A stretch of DNA of 64,000 nt from Verrucomicrobiota bacterium (lineage in GTDB: Bacteria; Verrucomicrobiota; Verrucomicrobiia; Limisphaerales; UBA9464): NCBI GenBank assembly GCA_016871805.1, contig VHCG01000007.1:45166-109165 (forward strand), in the 5' to 3' direction. Shown here one piece after another: positions 44,881-53,712 of the stretch. The notes beneath the pieces were generated by a model. That model saw only the letters and a list, made by a program, of their open reading frames with translations, was not told where the DNA came from and ran no database searches. Numbering within the stretch: position 1 is the first letter of the stretch; each line of letters starts with the position of its first letter. Both the position numbers and the translations under genes were made by a program.

Positions 44881-46437
44881 ATGGACCATCCCGCCGACGC
44901 ACCCCGGAACCCGGATCGCCGACGCACCCTCCGACTCTGGCCCGCGTGGATCCTCCTTGGGATCACCCTCGGTGTGATCCTCTTCGCCCAGCTCCAGGAG
45001 TCCTGGCCTTTCCAACGCCGGAACCTGGTGACGCTCGGAACCGGGGTCGTCGTGCTGCCCTGCGGACTGATCTGGTGGATGCTGGGATCCGGCCTTCGCT
45101 GGAAGACCCGATGGAAGGGACTTGGCTGGATCGTGCTGGGGGCCGGAATCCTGGGGACCTTCTTTCGGATCCAGGGGGTGTCGGGCGATTTCGTGCCGAT
45201 CATCGCCTTCCGGTGGTCCCTTCCCCAGCGCACCGGACCTGCCATGCCGCAGGACGGGGCCACTGGCCCTGCACTCCAGGCCCGGGCGGATTTCCCACAG
45301 TTTCTCGGACCGAGCCGGGACGGTGTGCTCCCCGGTCCCCTGCTGGCCACCAACTGGTCGACCCAGCCACCCCGGCTCCTCTGGCGCCGCCCCGTCGGCG
45401 GCGCCTGGTCCGGATTCACCATTGTCGGTCCACGAGCGCTTACCCAGGAGCAGCAGGGACCCGACGAGCTCGTCACGGCCTATGACCTCGAAACAGGCCG
45501 CCCGTTGTGGGCCCACACCAATGCGGCGCGATACGACACCACCATCGCCGGCGAGGGACCTCGGGCCACCCCCACGGTCGTGTCCGACCGCGTCTATACC
45601 CTGGGCGCCACGGGCATCCTCGACTGTCTGGATCTCGAAACCGGCCGACGCCTCTGGACCCGGAGCCTCACCCAGGATGGCGGCCGGGGCGTCCCGGAGT
45701 GGGGCTACTCGGGATCCCCATGGAGCGACGGTCGACAGGTGGTGGTCCAGGCCGGGGGCGGCGGCAAGGGCCTCATCGCCTACCGGGCCGACTCCGGTGA
45801 ACCGGTCTGGTCCGCCGGGGATTCCGGAATGAACTACGCCTCCCCGTTCCGGGTCGAACTCGCCGGTCAGCCCCTGTTCCTGATCTTCGGAGGCCGCTCC
45901 CTCACCGCTCAGGATCCGACCGATGGACATCCGGTCTGGGATCACCCCTTCGGCAAGGGAATGCCCCTCGTGGCCAATCCGATCCTCGTCTCATCCAACC
46001 GCATCCTCATCACCGCCGGCTACGACGTCGGGGCAGAGCTCCTCGAGATTCCCGGACCCGGCCGTCCCCCGGTCAGCCTCTGGAAGACAAAGCGCCTGAA
46101 GGCGAAGTTCTCCAACCCGATCCGGCGCGGGGATGTGGTGTATGGACTCGATGATGGCATCCTGGTCGGGCTCGACCTGAAGGATGGCTCCCAGCTCTGG
46201 AAGGAAGGTCGCTACGGCCATGGACAGGGACTGTGGATCGGGGATGTCTACCTGCTGATGTCGGAATCCGGGAAACTGGTGCTCCTCCAGCCGGATCGGA
46301 ACGGCGCGAACGAACTGGGATCCCTGCCGGTCTTCGATGCCAAGACCTGGAATCCCATCGCACTGGCCGGGGACCGCCTGCTGGTCCGGAACGACCGCGA
46401 GGCAGCCGCCTGGGTCCTGCCCCTGAGGGCTCGCTGA
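44881..46437 (+). CDS. Membrane-anchored PQQ-like beta-propeller protein
   Basis: 518 residues. Three hydrophobic segments near residues 19-38, 51-71 and 80-97 are followed by an eight-bladed propeller with the PQQ-binding-like repeat signature: DLETGRPLWAHTNAARYDTT, YTLGATGILDCLDLETGRRLW, AYRADSGEPVWSAGDSG, and GLDLKDGSQLWKEGRYGHGQ. The blade starting DFPQFLGPSRDGVL is a typical opening for PVC-phylum outer-membrane or periplasmic propellers related to BamB. Actual PQQ binding is not implied. It is divergent from the ATP-grasp-like gene and converges with the lipoate-ligase-like gene. Confidence 0.8.
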   Translation: MDHPADAPRNPDRRRTLRLWPAWILLGITLGVILFAQLQESWPFQRRNLVTLGTGVVVLPCGLIWWMLGSGLRWKTRWKGLGWIVLGAGILGTFFRIQGVSGDFVPIIAFRWSLPQRTGPAMPQDGATGPALQARADFPQFLGPSRDGVLPGPLLATNWSTQPPRLLWRRPVGGAWSGFTIVGPRALTQEQQGPDELVTAYDLETGRPLWAHTNAARYDTTIAGEGPRATPTVVSDRVYTLGATGILDCLDLETGRRLWTRSLTQDGGRGVPEWGYSGSPWSDGRQVVVQAGGGGKGLIAYRADSGEPVWSAGDSGMNYASPFRVELAGQPLFLIFGGRSLTAQDPTDGHPVWDHPFGKGMPLVANPILVSSNRILITAGYDVGAELLEIPGPGRPPVSLWKTKRLKAKFSNPIRRGDVVYGLDDGILVGLDLKDGSQLWKEGRYGHGQGLWIGDVYLLMSESGKLVLLQPDRNGANELGSLPVFDAKTWNPIALAGDRLLVRNDREAAAWVLPLRAR

Positions 46438-46470
46438 GTCGACCCCAACCCCAAAAGGGTCCCGGCCGGT

Positions 46471-47160
46471 TCAGCGACGCCGGTTGTAGGCCTCCGAACC
46501 GTATTTTTCCACGACGAGGTCGCGGATGCGGGCTTCGAGGGCCGTCGGCACAACCAGCGGGTGCCACGCCACCTCGGGGCACACCTCGCGGAGGGCCGAT
46601 TCCCAACGGGAGCGCGATACCTCCAACCCCTTCGGCTGCACGCTGCCCTGGATCAGCAGTCCCAATCGGTTCCGTCGTTGAGCCGCTCCGGCGATCTTGA
46701 AGCCGCGATGCAACAGATCGTGTTTCTCGGCGCCGATGAAACACTGACCCGGCCCTCGCGAGTCGCAACACGGGGCAAACTCGGTTGCAACCCCAACCGC
46801 GGTGAAGGCCGATTGGAGCCACTCGTGCTGGAGCCGATAGCTCGTCTCGGCCGACACGCGATACCGGTCGTGGCACGGAGGAACCACAACGCTGTAGGTC
46901 CAGTCGGCCTCATGCGGCACAAGCCCCCCACCGGTCGGCCGACGGATCAGGGGCCGCAACAGGGTCAGGGCCTCGATCTCGGCATGATGCTGGAAATACC
47001 CGAAGGTCGCGGCGAGAAGCGTCCAGCCATAGGTCCTGAGGATCGGTGAACCCAGGGCGGCCGACGCCTCCAGGAGCGCCTCGTCCACCGCCATGTTCAC
47101 CTCGGGCGATTGGATGCCCGAGTCGAGATAAAACCATGTGTCCGACACGCGGTGGAACAT
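46471..47160 (-). CDS. Lipoate-protein ligase/octanoyltransferase (LplA/BPL fold) family protein
   Basis: About 229 residues. The BPL/LplA catalytic fold is recognisable: SPEVNMAVDEALLEA at the N-terminus, ILRTYGWTLLAATFGYFQ, the RRPTGGGLVPHEADWTYSVVV motif, and GFKIAGAAQRRNRLGLLIQGSV, where the Lys of GFKIAG is the likely active residue. Proteins of this type attach lipoate or octanoate to the lipoyl domains of 2-oxoacid dehydrogenases or GcvH. Which of the two reactions it performs cannot be decided. The ATG at 47160 is preferred over TTG 47178. It is divergent from the outer-membrane-like gene at 47264. Confidence 0.78.
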   Translation of the reverse strand: MFHRVSDTWFYLDSGIQSPEVNMAVDEALLEASAALGSPILRTYGWTLLAATFGYFQHHAEIEALTLLRPLIRRPTGGGLVPHEADWTYSVVVPPCHDRYRVSAETSYRLQHEWLQSAFTAVGVATEFAPCCDSRGPGQCFIGAEKHDLLHRGFKIAGAAQRRNRLGLLIQGSVQPKGLEVSRSRWESALREVCPEVAWHPLVVPTALEARIRDLVVEKYGSEAYNRRR

Positions 47161-47263
47161 CCGCGACTTCGACCCCAAGACAAGTCCAGGACGGGGCCAG
47201 TAGTTGCACGGGCAGTCTCTTGGGTTTGCAAAGGCGACCGGGGTTTTCCAACCTCCCGATCTG

Positions 47264-48043
47264 ATGTCCTACAAACAAACCCCGATCTGGCCGACACTCC
47301 TCCAGTGCGCCCTCCCGGCGATTGCTGAAACCCTCGAAAAGGCCACCGGCTCCGCCAGCTCCGAGGCCCTCGCCAAGGAGACCCAGAACCCGGTCGCCAA
47401 CCTCATCAGCTTCCCGCTCCAGAACAACTTCAACTTCGGCCTCGGTCCAAGCCGGGTGACCCAATCGGTCATGAATGTCCAGCCGGTGATCCCGGTGCCG
47501 TTGGACACGGACTGGAACCTGATCACGCGCACTGTCCTCCCCGTGATCGACCAGCCCTCGATCGCTCCGGGAGTCCCCAGTGCCTTTGGCCTCGGGGACC
47601 TCAATCCCACCTTCTTCCTGTCGCCCGCAGCCTCGAAGGGATTCATCTGGGGTGCCGGACCCACGTTCACCCTGCCCACCGCGACGGATCGCCTGCTCGG
47701 ACAACAGATGTGGTGTGCGGGACCGGCCATCGTGGGCCTGACCATGCAGGGCCCTTGGGTGGTGGGCGCACTCGCCCATCAGCAGTGGTCGTTCGCCGGC
47801 TGGGGAACCCAGCCGGTCAACGGCCTGCTGATCCAGCCGTTCATCAACTACAACCTCCCCGGAGGTTGGTACCTGAGCTCCAGCCCGATCCTCACCGCTA
47901 ACTGGGAGGCCCAGGCAGGACAGCAATGGACGGTTCCGGTCGGCGGCGGCGGCGGGAAGATCGTCCACCTCGGACGCCTGCCGCTGAACCTGTCCCTCGC
48001 GGCATTCTACAACGTGGAAACACCACAGCACGGCTCCACCTAG
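47264..48043 (+). CDS. Outer-membrane-like transporter-family protein, probably truncated by an amber codon
   Basis: 259 residues as read. It looks like the beta-barrel protein family often annotated as neuromedin U or transporter: EALAKETQNPVANLISFPLQ, NNFNFGLGPSR, VQPVIPVPL, RTVLPVID, GLGDLNPTFFLSP, then repeated strand pairs to LNLSLAAFYNVETPQHGS. The stop is a TAG at 48041. The same frame continues PLRFTVQMLFPR before the next TAG at 48080, precisely the C-terminal strand such proteins need, so the TAG likely replaces a Trp (TGG) codon. A classical signal peptide is not clear at this ATG. A terminator follows at 48099. Confidence 0.72.
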   Translation: MSYKQTPIWPTLLQCALPAIAETLEKATGSASSEALAKETQNPVANLISFPLQNNFNFGLGPSRVTQSVMNVQPVIPVPLDTDWNLITRTVLPVIDQPSIAPGVPSAFGLGDLNPTFFLSPAASKGFIWGAGPTFTLPTATDRLLGQQMWCAGPAIVGLTMQGPWVVGALAHQQWSFAGWGTQPVNGLLIQPFINYNLPGGWYLSSSPILTANWEAQAGQQWTVPVGGGGGKIVHLGRLPLNLSLAAFYNVETPQHGST

Positions 48044-48098
48044 CCGCTCCGGTTCACGGTCCAGATGCTCTTCCCGAGATAGAACTGCAGCAACAGCA

Positions 48099-48123
48099 GG
48101 GCGGTGAGAGTTTACCGCCCTTT
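48099..48123 (+). terminator. Intrinsic terminator
   Basis: GGGCGGT (48099-48105) pairs perfectly with ACCGCCC (48114-48120), with an 8-nt loop, followed by TTT. It sits 17 bp after the read-through stop of the outer-membrane-like gene and separates it from the oxidoreductase gene at 48156. Confidence 0.65.
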
Positions 48124-48155
48124 CGCTTGAACCGATCCACCGCACCCGTTCCCCC

Positions 48156-49343
48156 ATGCCGCTCCCCCTGCATTCCCTCCGCGCCGGCGTCATCGGCGCC
48201 GGCTTCATCGGACCGGTCCACATCGAGGCCCTCAAGCGTCTCGGCGTCCAGGTGACCGCCCTCTGTGGATCCACCCGGTCCGCCACGGAAACCGCCCGCC
48301 GGTGGGGCATCCCGGAGGTGCATGGGGACTACGACTACCGGGGACTGGTCGAGTCGCCGAACGTCGACGTGGTCCACATCACCTCCCCCAACAAGGCCCA
48401 TGTGGAACAGGCCCTCGCCGCACTGAAGGCCGGCAAGCATGTGGTCTGCGAGAAGCCCTTGGGCATGGATACCCGCGGGACCGCACGGGTGGTGAAGGCC
48501 GTGGAACGTCCCGGAGCGCCCGTCTTCGCGGTGAACTACATGTGCCGGTTCTTCCCGGCCGTGCTCCAGATGCGGGCCCTCGTCCAGCGGGGTGCCCTCG
48601 GAAGAATCCTCCATGTGCAGGGACACTTCTTCCAGGACTGGCTCCTGAAGGACACCGACTACAACTGGCGCCTGCTCGCCAGCGAAGGCGGAAAGCTTCG
48701 CGCCATCGGGGACATCGGCACCCATTGGATCGATGCCGTCTCCTTCATCCTGGGCGCCCGGGCCGAGGCCGTGTTCGCCCATCTTGAAACCGCCCATCCT
48801 ACGCGATACCGGCCACGTGGGGAGGTGAAGACCTTCACGAAGGCCTCGACGAAGAAGGGCATCCCCTACGCGGTCGACACCGAGGATTTCGGGAGTGTCC
48901 TACTGCGCTTCGGAAAGGCGTCCCACGGACACGCCGACCGGGTCCACGCCAACGCCTCCGTCTCCCAGGTGGCCGCCGGATGGAAGTGCAGCCTCTCCAT
49001 CGGGATCTATGGGACCGAGGGCAGCCTCCAGTGGGAGTTCCAGAACCCGAACCACCTGATCCTGGGTCGTCGTGATGAACCCAACCAGATCCTCCAGCGC
49101 GGCACCGCAGGGTTCCAGGAGGACGTCGCGGGATTCACCGACTACCCGGGTGGCCATCCCGAGGGATTCCCCGACAGCCACAAGATGCACTACCGGGCGG
49201 TTTACGAGCACATCGCCAGCGGACGGAAGACCCCGGTGCTCTTCGCCACGGCCCAGGAGGGCCACCACGAGGTGGCCCTCTGCGAGGCCATCCTCCGCAG
49301 CAGCAGCCGGAGACGATGGGTGGAGCTGGGGACGAAGGGCTAA
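48156..49343 (+). CDS. Gfo/Idh/MocA-family NAD(P)-dependent oxidoreductase
   Basis: 395 residues. The N-terminal Rossmann fold has GVIGAGFIGPVHIEALKRLG, VHITSPNKAHVEQALAALKAGKHVVCEKPLG (EKP motif) and FAVNYMCRFFPA; the C-terminal domain contains GDIGTHWIDAVSFI with the typical GxHxxD-like catalytic region. The family oxidises or reduces sugars, inositols and related compounds using NAD(P). The late part (GFTDYPGGHPEGFPDSHKM) is typical of a subfamily common in Planctomycetes and Verrucomicrobia. Substrate unknown. It starts 33 bp after the terminator. Confidence 0.88.
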   Translation: MPLPLHSLRAGVIGAGFIGPVHIEALKRLGVQVTALCGSTRSATETARRWGIPEVHGDYDYRGLVESPNVDVVHITSPNKAHVEQALAALKAGKHVVCEKPLGMDTRGTARVVKAVERPGAPVFAVNYMCRFFPAVLQMRALVQRGALGRILHVQGHFFQDWLLKDTDYNWRLLASEGGKLRAIGDIGTHWIDAVSFILGARAEAVFAHLETAHPTRYRPRGEVKTFTKASTKKGIPYAVDTEDFGSVLLRFGKASHGHADRVHANASVSQVAAGWKCSLSIGIYGTEGSLQWEFQNPNHLILGRRDEPNQILQRGTAGFQEDVAGFTDYPGGHPEGFPDSHKMHYRAVYEHIASGRKTPVLFATAQEGHHEVALCEAILRSSSRRRWVELGTKG

Positions 49344-49520
49344 TGGACGACCCACAGGGCAACCCACAATCACCTTGATACGGTCTCGACGCCGGAGAGA
49401 CCCTCATCCGTCATTTCCGAACTGCGGCACCCGCGAGGACAGGATCCTCGCGTATCCCAGGCTCCCAAGGGCCGCCGCCCGATTCGCAACGCACACTCAA
49501 GACGTATTCCGCCACGGTAA

Positions 49521-50747
49521 ATGAAGCCCATGACATGCCGTTCCTGCGGCTCGGACAGGGTCAGAATCGTTGTCGACCTCGGGATGCAGCCGCTTGCCAA
49601 TCGACTGCTGACGGAGCACCAGCTCAAGGATCCCGAGCCCAGGCATCCGCTCCGCCTCTCGATCTGCGAGGCATGCCTGCTGCTCCAGATCACCGACACC
49701 ATCCCCCCCGTCGAACTCTTCAGCGACTACGTCTACTTCTCCTCGGTCAGCGATTTCCTCCTTCAACATGTCGCCAAGGCGTGCCAGAGCCACCAGAGGC
49801 GCTTCGGGCTGAACGCCGGAAGCTTTGTCGTCGAGGTCGCCAGTAACGACGGCTATCTCCTCAGGAATTTCGTGGCGGCAGGCATCCCCTGCCTCGGGAT
49901 CGAACCCGCGGCGAACATCGCCGTCGTTGCCCAGAAGAAGGGGGTTCCCACCATCAATCGGTTCTTCAACACGGCCCTCGCCGAAGAACTCAGGTCCGAG
50001 GGCAGGACGGCCGACATCCTCATCGCACACAACGTCATGGGCCATGTGCCCGACACCAATGACTTCGTGCAGGGGTTGGCGACACTGTTGAAGCCCGGTG
50101 GACACGCCATCCTCGAGTTCCCCTATGCGCGGGACATGATCGACCACGCCGAGTTCGACACCATCTACCACGAGCACGTCTTCTACTTCACGATACTCGC
50201 GCTGCAGCCGCTTTTCGCGCGACATGGGCTCGAGATCGTTGATGTCGAACGCCTCGCGATCCATGGCGGGTCGCTGCGCATCTACGCGGCCCACAAGGGC
50301 ACCCATCCCATCGCCCCCAGCGTGTCGCAGCTCCTTGCCGAGGAGAAGGCCTGCGGCATGGATCGGGTGGACTGGTACACGCGCTTCGGAGACCGGGTCC
50401 GGAAGATCAGGACGGATCTCACGGCTCTCCTGGGCCGGCTGAAGTCGAAGGGACACTCCGTCGCCGCCTATGGGGCCTCCGCCAAGGGCAGTACCCTTCT
50501 CAACTTCTGCGGTCTTGGAGCCGAGACAATCGATTTCGTCGTCGATCGCAGCCCTGCCAAGCAGGGGCGACTGACTCCGGGGACCCATCTGCCCATCGTG
50601 CCCGCGGAGCAGCTAGCCGCGAGGCGGCCCGATTTCGCACTGCTCCTCACCTGGAACTTCGCCGAGGAGATTCTCCAGCAGCAGCAGCACTACAGGGATC
50701 TCGGGGGACGTTTTATCATTCCGCTGCCCGAGGTCCGCGTCGTCTAG
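49521..50747 (+). CDS. Class I SAM-dependent C-methyltransferase with N-terminal zinc-binding domain
   Basis: 408 residues. The N-terminal zinc domain shows CRSCGSDRV and ICEACLLLQ (about residues 6-55), the Methyltransf_13-type start. The SAM-binding part is VVEVASNDGYLLRNFVAAGIPCLGIEPA (about 110-140) with AHNVMGHVPD. The C-terminal half (HGGSLRIYAAHK, VAAYGASAKGSTLLNFCGL, PEVRVV) matches the Methyltransf_14 C-methyltransferase domain. Relatives such as TylC3 and NovU methylate C-3 or C-5 of nucleotide-activated deoxysugars. The 3,5-epimerase-like gene begins 8 bp downstream, supporting a deoxysugar pathway. Confidence 0.88.
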   Translation: MKPMTCRSCGSDRVRIVVDLGMQPLANRLLTEHQLKDPEPRHPLRLSICEACLLLQITDTIPPVELFSDYVYFSSVSDFLLQHVAKACQSHQRRFGLNAGSFVVEVASNDGYLLRNFVAAGIPCLGIEPAANIAVVAQKKGVPTINRFFNTALAEELRSEGRTADILIAHNVMGHVPDTNDFVQGLATLLKPGGHAILEFPYARDMIDHAEFDTIYHEHVFYFTILALQPLFARHGLEIVDVERLAIHGGSLRIYAAHKGTHPIAPSVSQLLAEEKACGMDRVDWYTRFGDRVRKIRTDLTALLGRLKSKGHSVAAYGASAKGSTLLNFCGLGAETIDFVVDRSPAKQGRLTPGTHLPIVPAEQLAARRPDFALLLTWNFAEEILQQQQHYRDLGGRFIIPLPEVRVV

Positions 50748-50755
50748 CCCACCCG

Positions 50756-51304
50756 ATGCTGTTCCACCCCTGCACACTCCCGGGGTTGATCCGGATCGAG
50801 CCCGAACGTCGGACCGACGAACGGGGGGCACTGGCTCGGACGTTCTGCGCCACGGAATTCTCGAGGAACGGACTGAACACGGTCTGGCCCCAGGCCAACG
50901 CCGTGCAGACTCTCAGACGGGGCACGCTGCGCGGCCTCCACTGGCAGGCGGAACCCCATCCGGAGATCAAGCTGATCCGCTGCACCCGGGGCAGGGTCTG
51001 GGATGTCATCGTCGATGTCCGCCCCGAGTCCCCGATGTTCGGACGCTGGGAGACATTCGAACTGACCCCCGAAAACGGGGTTCAGCTCTACGTCCCCGGG
51101 GGGGTCGCCCACGGATTCCAGTGCCTGGGTGACGACGTCGAGATGGCCTACCTCATGTCGGACTTCTACGTACCGGACCTCGCCCGCGGCCTCCGATGGG
51201 ACGACCCCCGGCTTGCGATCCCATGGCCCGTGCCGGATCCGATCCTCTCGGCCCGCGACCGCGCCCTGCCCACGCTGGCGGAGGTGTTCCCGGGGAAGAG
51301 CTGA
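50756..51304 (+). CDS. dTDP-4-dehydrorhamnose 3,5-epimerase family protein
   Basis: 182 residues, cupin fold. Family motifs: DERGALARTFCATEF near the N-terminus, TLRGLHWQ with the catalytic His, WDVIVDVRPESPMFGRWE, then LYVPGGVAHGFQCLGDDVEMAYLMS and RGLRWDDP. It probably epimerises a dTDP-4-keto-6-deoxysugar. The length is normal. It follows the C-methyltransferase by 8 bp, so the two are likely co-transcribed. The inverted-repeat element at 51310 starts directly after its stop. Confidence 0.87.
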   Translation: MLFHPCTLPGLIRIEPERRTDERGALARTFCATEFSRNGLNTVWPQANAVQTLRRGTLRGLHWQAEPHPEIKLIRCTRGRVWDVIVDVRPESPMFGRWETFELTPENGVQLYVPGGVAHGFQCLGDDVEMAYLMSDFYVPDLARGLRWDDPRLAIPWPVPDPILSARDRALPTLAEVFPGKS

Positions 51305-51309
51305 ACGGG

Positions 51310-51537
51310 GACTCACACGGCGACGCGGAGGCGCGGAGGAAAAGAGAGGCAGCGAGGCCAGAGACGGGAGGGGATTCGGAACAGATGGGTCCGTGGAGCC
51401 AGCGGCGGTCTGGTTTCCCGTCCGAAATGCCCTTTCGAATCACCTCAGGGGACAATCGCGATGACGCGATTCCCCCCTCTCCTCGAGGTTCTTCGTCTCC
51501 TTTCCGGTCTCCGCGGCCCCGCGTCCCCGTGTGAGCT
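51310..51537. repeat. Inverted-repeat element downstream of pheA
   Basis: A left arm starting GACTCACACGGCGACGCGGA (51310 onward) is complementary, with mismatches, to a right arm ending GTCCCCGTGTGAGC near 51536. The 150 bp between the arms show no gene. The same arm sequence occurs in the better-preserved element at 52675-52874, and the two elements bracket pheA. No transposase is associated; it resembles a non-autonomous (MITE-like) repeat or a transcribed hairpin. Confidence 0.6.
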
Positions 51538-51551
51538 TCCCTCCGCGTGCC

Positions 51552-52613
51552 CTATTCCACGTTCGGATAGCTGCCCAGCACCTTTACGAAGCTGCATCGC
51601 TGTCCCAACAGTTCGATCGCCTTCGCCACCTTCGGCTGCTCCGCGTGGCCGTCGACATCCACGAAAAAGAAGTACTCCCAGGCCCGGCGCTTGCTCGGAC
51701 GCGACTCGATCTTGGTCATGTTGATCCGGAACTTCCGGAACGGGGCCAGCGCCTTGTGCAGGGCCCCGGCCTCGTCGCGGATGCTGAACATGATGCTGGT
51801 CCGATCCCGTCCCGCCGGGGGACCGCAGTGGCGTCCCAGCACAAGGAACCGGGTGGCGTTGGCGGCATTGTCCTGGAGGTCCCGCTCCAGGATCGGCACC
51901 CCGTACTGGGTCGCCGCCAATTCGCCGCACAGGGCGGCCGACTTCTTCTCCTTCGCGGCCAGCTCGGCACTCCGGGCGTTGGAGCTCGTCTCGATGAGCT
52001 CGGCCTGGGGCAGGTTGCGCTGAATCCAACCTCGGCACTGCGCCAGGGTCTGGGGATGGACATAGAGCCGACGGATCGCGTCCTTGGCACCCTTTCCGGC
52101 GAGGCAGTGCGAGATCCGCAGGACCACCTGCGCGACGATCTTCAGGTCGCTGTCGACAAACATGTCGAGCGTGTGGGTCACGACGCCCTCGGTGGAGTTC
52201 TCGACGGGCACGACCCCGTAGTCGGCCCGGTGTTTGGACACCTCGCTGAAGACCTCGCCGATCGTCTTCTGGGGCGCATAGGTCAGACTCGAGCCGAATC
52301 GCTTGATGGCCGCCTGGTGGGTGAAGGTGGCCTCGGGGCCGAGATAGGCGATCGTGAGGGTCTTCTCGAGCGACAGCGCGCTCGACATCACCTCCCGGTA
52401 GATCGCACGCAGGCTGTCGTTGGTGATCGGCCCCTTGTTCCTGCGGACGACACGTTCCAGGACCGCCCGCTCCCGGTGCGGGGCGTAGATCTCCTCCCCC
52501 GCCTTGATCTTGATCTGCCCGATCTCAAGGACATGACGGGTCCGCTCGTTCAGCAGCGACACGATCTGCTCGTCGAGCTGGTCGATCGCCTGCCGGTGTT
52601 CCTGAAGGCTCAT
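51552..52613 (-). CDS. pheA: Bifunctional chorismate mutase / prephenate dehydratase
   Basis: 353 residues. Converts chorismate to prephenate and then to phenylpyruvate in phenylalanine synthesis. Domains in order: chorismate mutase AroQ type (about 1-85, QAIDQLDEQIVSLLNERTRH and GEEIYAPHRERAVLE), prephenate dehydratase (about 90-270, IAYLGPEATFTHQAA, GVVPVENSTEGVVTHTLD, NATRFLVLGR), and a regulatory ACT domain (about 280-353, SIMFSIRDEAGALHKAL, KIESRPSKRRAWEYFFFVD), the usual Phe-feedback site. The ATG at 52613 begins the mutase domain; the frame upstream runs through the repeat at 52675-52874 and is not part of the protein. Confidence 0.93.
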   Translation of the reverse strand: MSLQEHRQAIDQLDEQIVSLLNERTRHVLEIGQIKIKAGEEIYAPHRERAVLERVVRRNKGPITNDSLRAIYREVMSSALSLEKTLTIAYLGPEATFTHQAAIKRFGSSLTYAPQKTIGEVFSEVSKHRADYGVVPVENSTEGVVTHTLDMFVDSDLKIVAQVVLRISHCLAGKGAKDAIRRLYVHPQTLAQCRGWIQRNLPQAELIETSSNARSAELAAKEKKSAALCGELAATQYGVPILERDLQDNAANATRFLVLGRHCGPPAGRDRTSIMFSIRDEAGALHKALAPFRKFRINMTKIESRPSKRRAWEYFFFVDVDGHAEQPKVAKAIELLGQRCSFVKVLGSYPNVE

Positions 52614-52674
52614 TGCCGGAGCATGATGCCGTCCCAGCCTGCAAAGGGAATCCGGGAATCGGGATCCCGGAGCG

Positions 52675-52874
52675 GACTCGCACGGCGACGCGGCGACGCG
52701 GAGGAAAGACGGGGAGAGACGAAGGACCGGAATTATCGGTGGGGAGAAGGCGCCTCGGAGCCCATCTCGATCGAAAGGGCTGTAGACCCGATCCAGACCC
52801 ACACCGATCCCCCTCGTTCCGTTCTCCCCGCCCTTCTCGTTCTTCCTCCGCGTCGCCGCGTCGCCGTGTGAGTC
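52675..52874. repeat. Inverted-repeat element upstream of pheA
   Basis: The arms 52675-52706 and 52843-52874 are 32 bases long and match in 31 positions as inverted copies (GACTCRCACGGCGACGCGGC continuing GACGCGGAGGAA). The arm itself is made of an 8-base tandem unit, GCGACGCG repeated. The complementarity continues more weakly inward. About 136 bp of non-coding sequence separates the arms. The element lies between the divergent starts of pheA and the nucleotidyltransferase, so it would sit in or near both promoters. Confidence 0.7.
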
Positions 52875-52965
52875 TCCCGTCTTCCACTCAGCGCCGGTCC
52901 CCCTCCGCGTAAGGAAACGCGCTTGATCATCGGGGGGCAGACCGAAACCCTCCGAAGGCGTCGCC

Positions 52966-53712
52966 ATGAAAATCCTGATCCTCGCCGCCGGCTATGCCAC
53001 TCGCCTGTACCCGCTCACGCTGACCCAGCCCAAGCCGTTGCTGCCCGTCGCCGGGAAGCCGATGATCGACTACGTCCTCGACAACCTCGCGCCCATCCCG
53101 GGGATCGACCGCGTCTACATCGTCACCAACGCCAAGTTCGCCGGACATTTCCAGGCCTGGGCCGACCAGTACCGGGCCACCAAGGCCAAGATCGACTTCA
53201 CCATCGTCAACGATGGCTCCACCGACGACACCAACAAGCTCGGGGCCATTGGTGACCTCAACCTCGTCCTCGAGCGCGAAAAGGTCGACGATGACCTGAT
53301 CGTGGTCGCCGGAGACAACCTCTTCAGCGAGTCCCTCGCCGACTTCGGGACGTTCTGCCGCCAGGTCAACCAGCCGGTGCTGGGGGTGTACGACGTCGGC
53401 TTGCTCGACCAGGCCAAGAAGTACGGCGTGGTCGAGGTCGATCCCTCGAACCGGCTCCTGAGCTTCGTCGAGAAACCGGCGAACCCTGCCAGCACGCTGA
53501 TCGGCATCGCCCTCTACTTCTACCCGCGTGCGACGCTGCCGAAGATCCGGCAGTACCTCGCCGAGGGGAACAATCCCGATCAGCCCGGACGCCTCGTCCA
53601 GTGGCTCTACCCCCGGGAGCCGGTCCACACCTGGTCCGTGCCCGGCATCTGGTACGACATCGGATCCAAGGAAACCCTCGAGGAGGCCAACCGGATCTTC
53701 GCCAAGCGGTGA
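52966..53712 (+). CDS. Sugar-phosphate nucleotidyltransferase (RmlA-like)
   Basis: 248 residues. The nucleotide-binding signature LAAGYATRLYPLTLTQPKPL and LLPVAGKPMIDYVLDNL stand at the N-terminus, VVAGDNLFSES carries the metal-binding Asp, and VVEVDPSNRLLSFVEKPANP and TWSVPGIWYDIGSKETLEEA complete the fold. It should activate a hexose-1-phosphate to an NDP-sugar, possibly glucose to dTDP- or UDP-glucose, feeding the epimerase and methyltransferase upstream. Its stop overlaps the GTG start of the ABC ATPase gene by 4 bases. Confidence 0.87.
   Translation: MKILILAAGYATRLYPLTLTQPKPLLPVAGKPMIDYVLDNLAPIPGIDRVYIVTNAKFAGHFQAWADQYRATKAKIDFTIVNDGSTDDTNKLGAIGDLNLVLEREKVDDDLIVVAGDNLFSESLADFGTFCRQVNQPVLGVYDVGLLDQAKKYGVVEVDPSNRLLSFVEKPANPASTLIGIALYFYPRATLPKIRQYLAEGNNPDQPGRLVQWLYPREPVHTWSVPGIWYDIGSKETLEEANRIFAKR

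Noticed and set aside
52614..52967. N-terminal extension of pheA by 118 codons
   Set aside because: The extension reads through the inverted-repeat element; chorismate mutase homology begins at the ATG at 52613.
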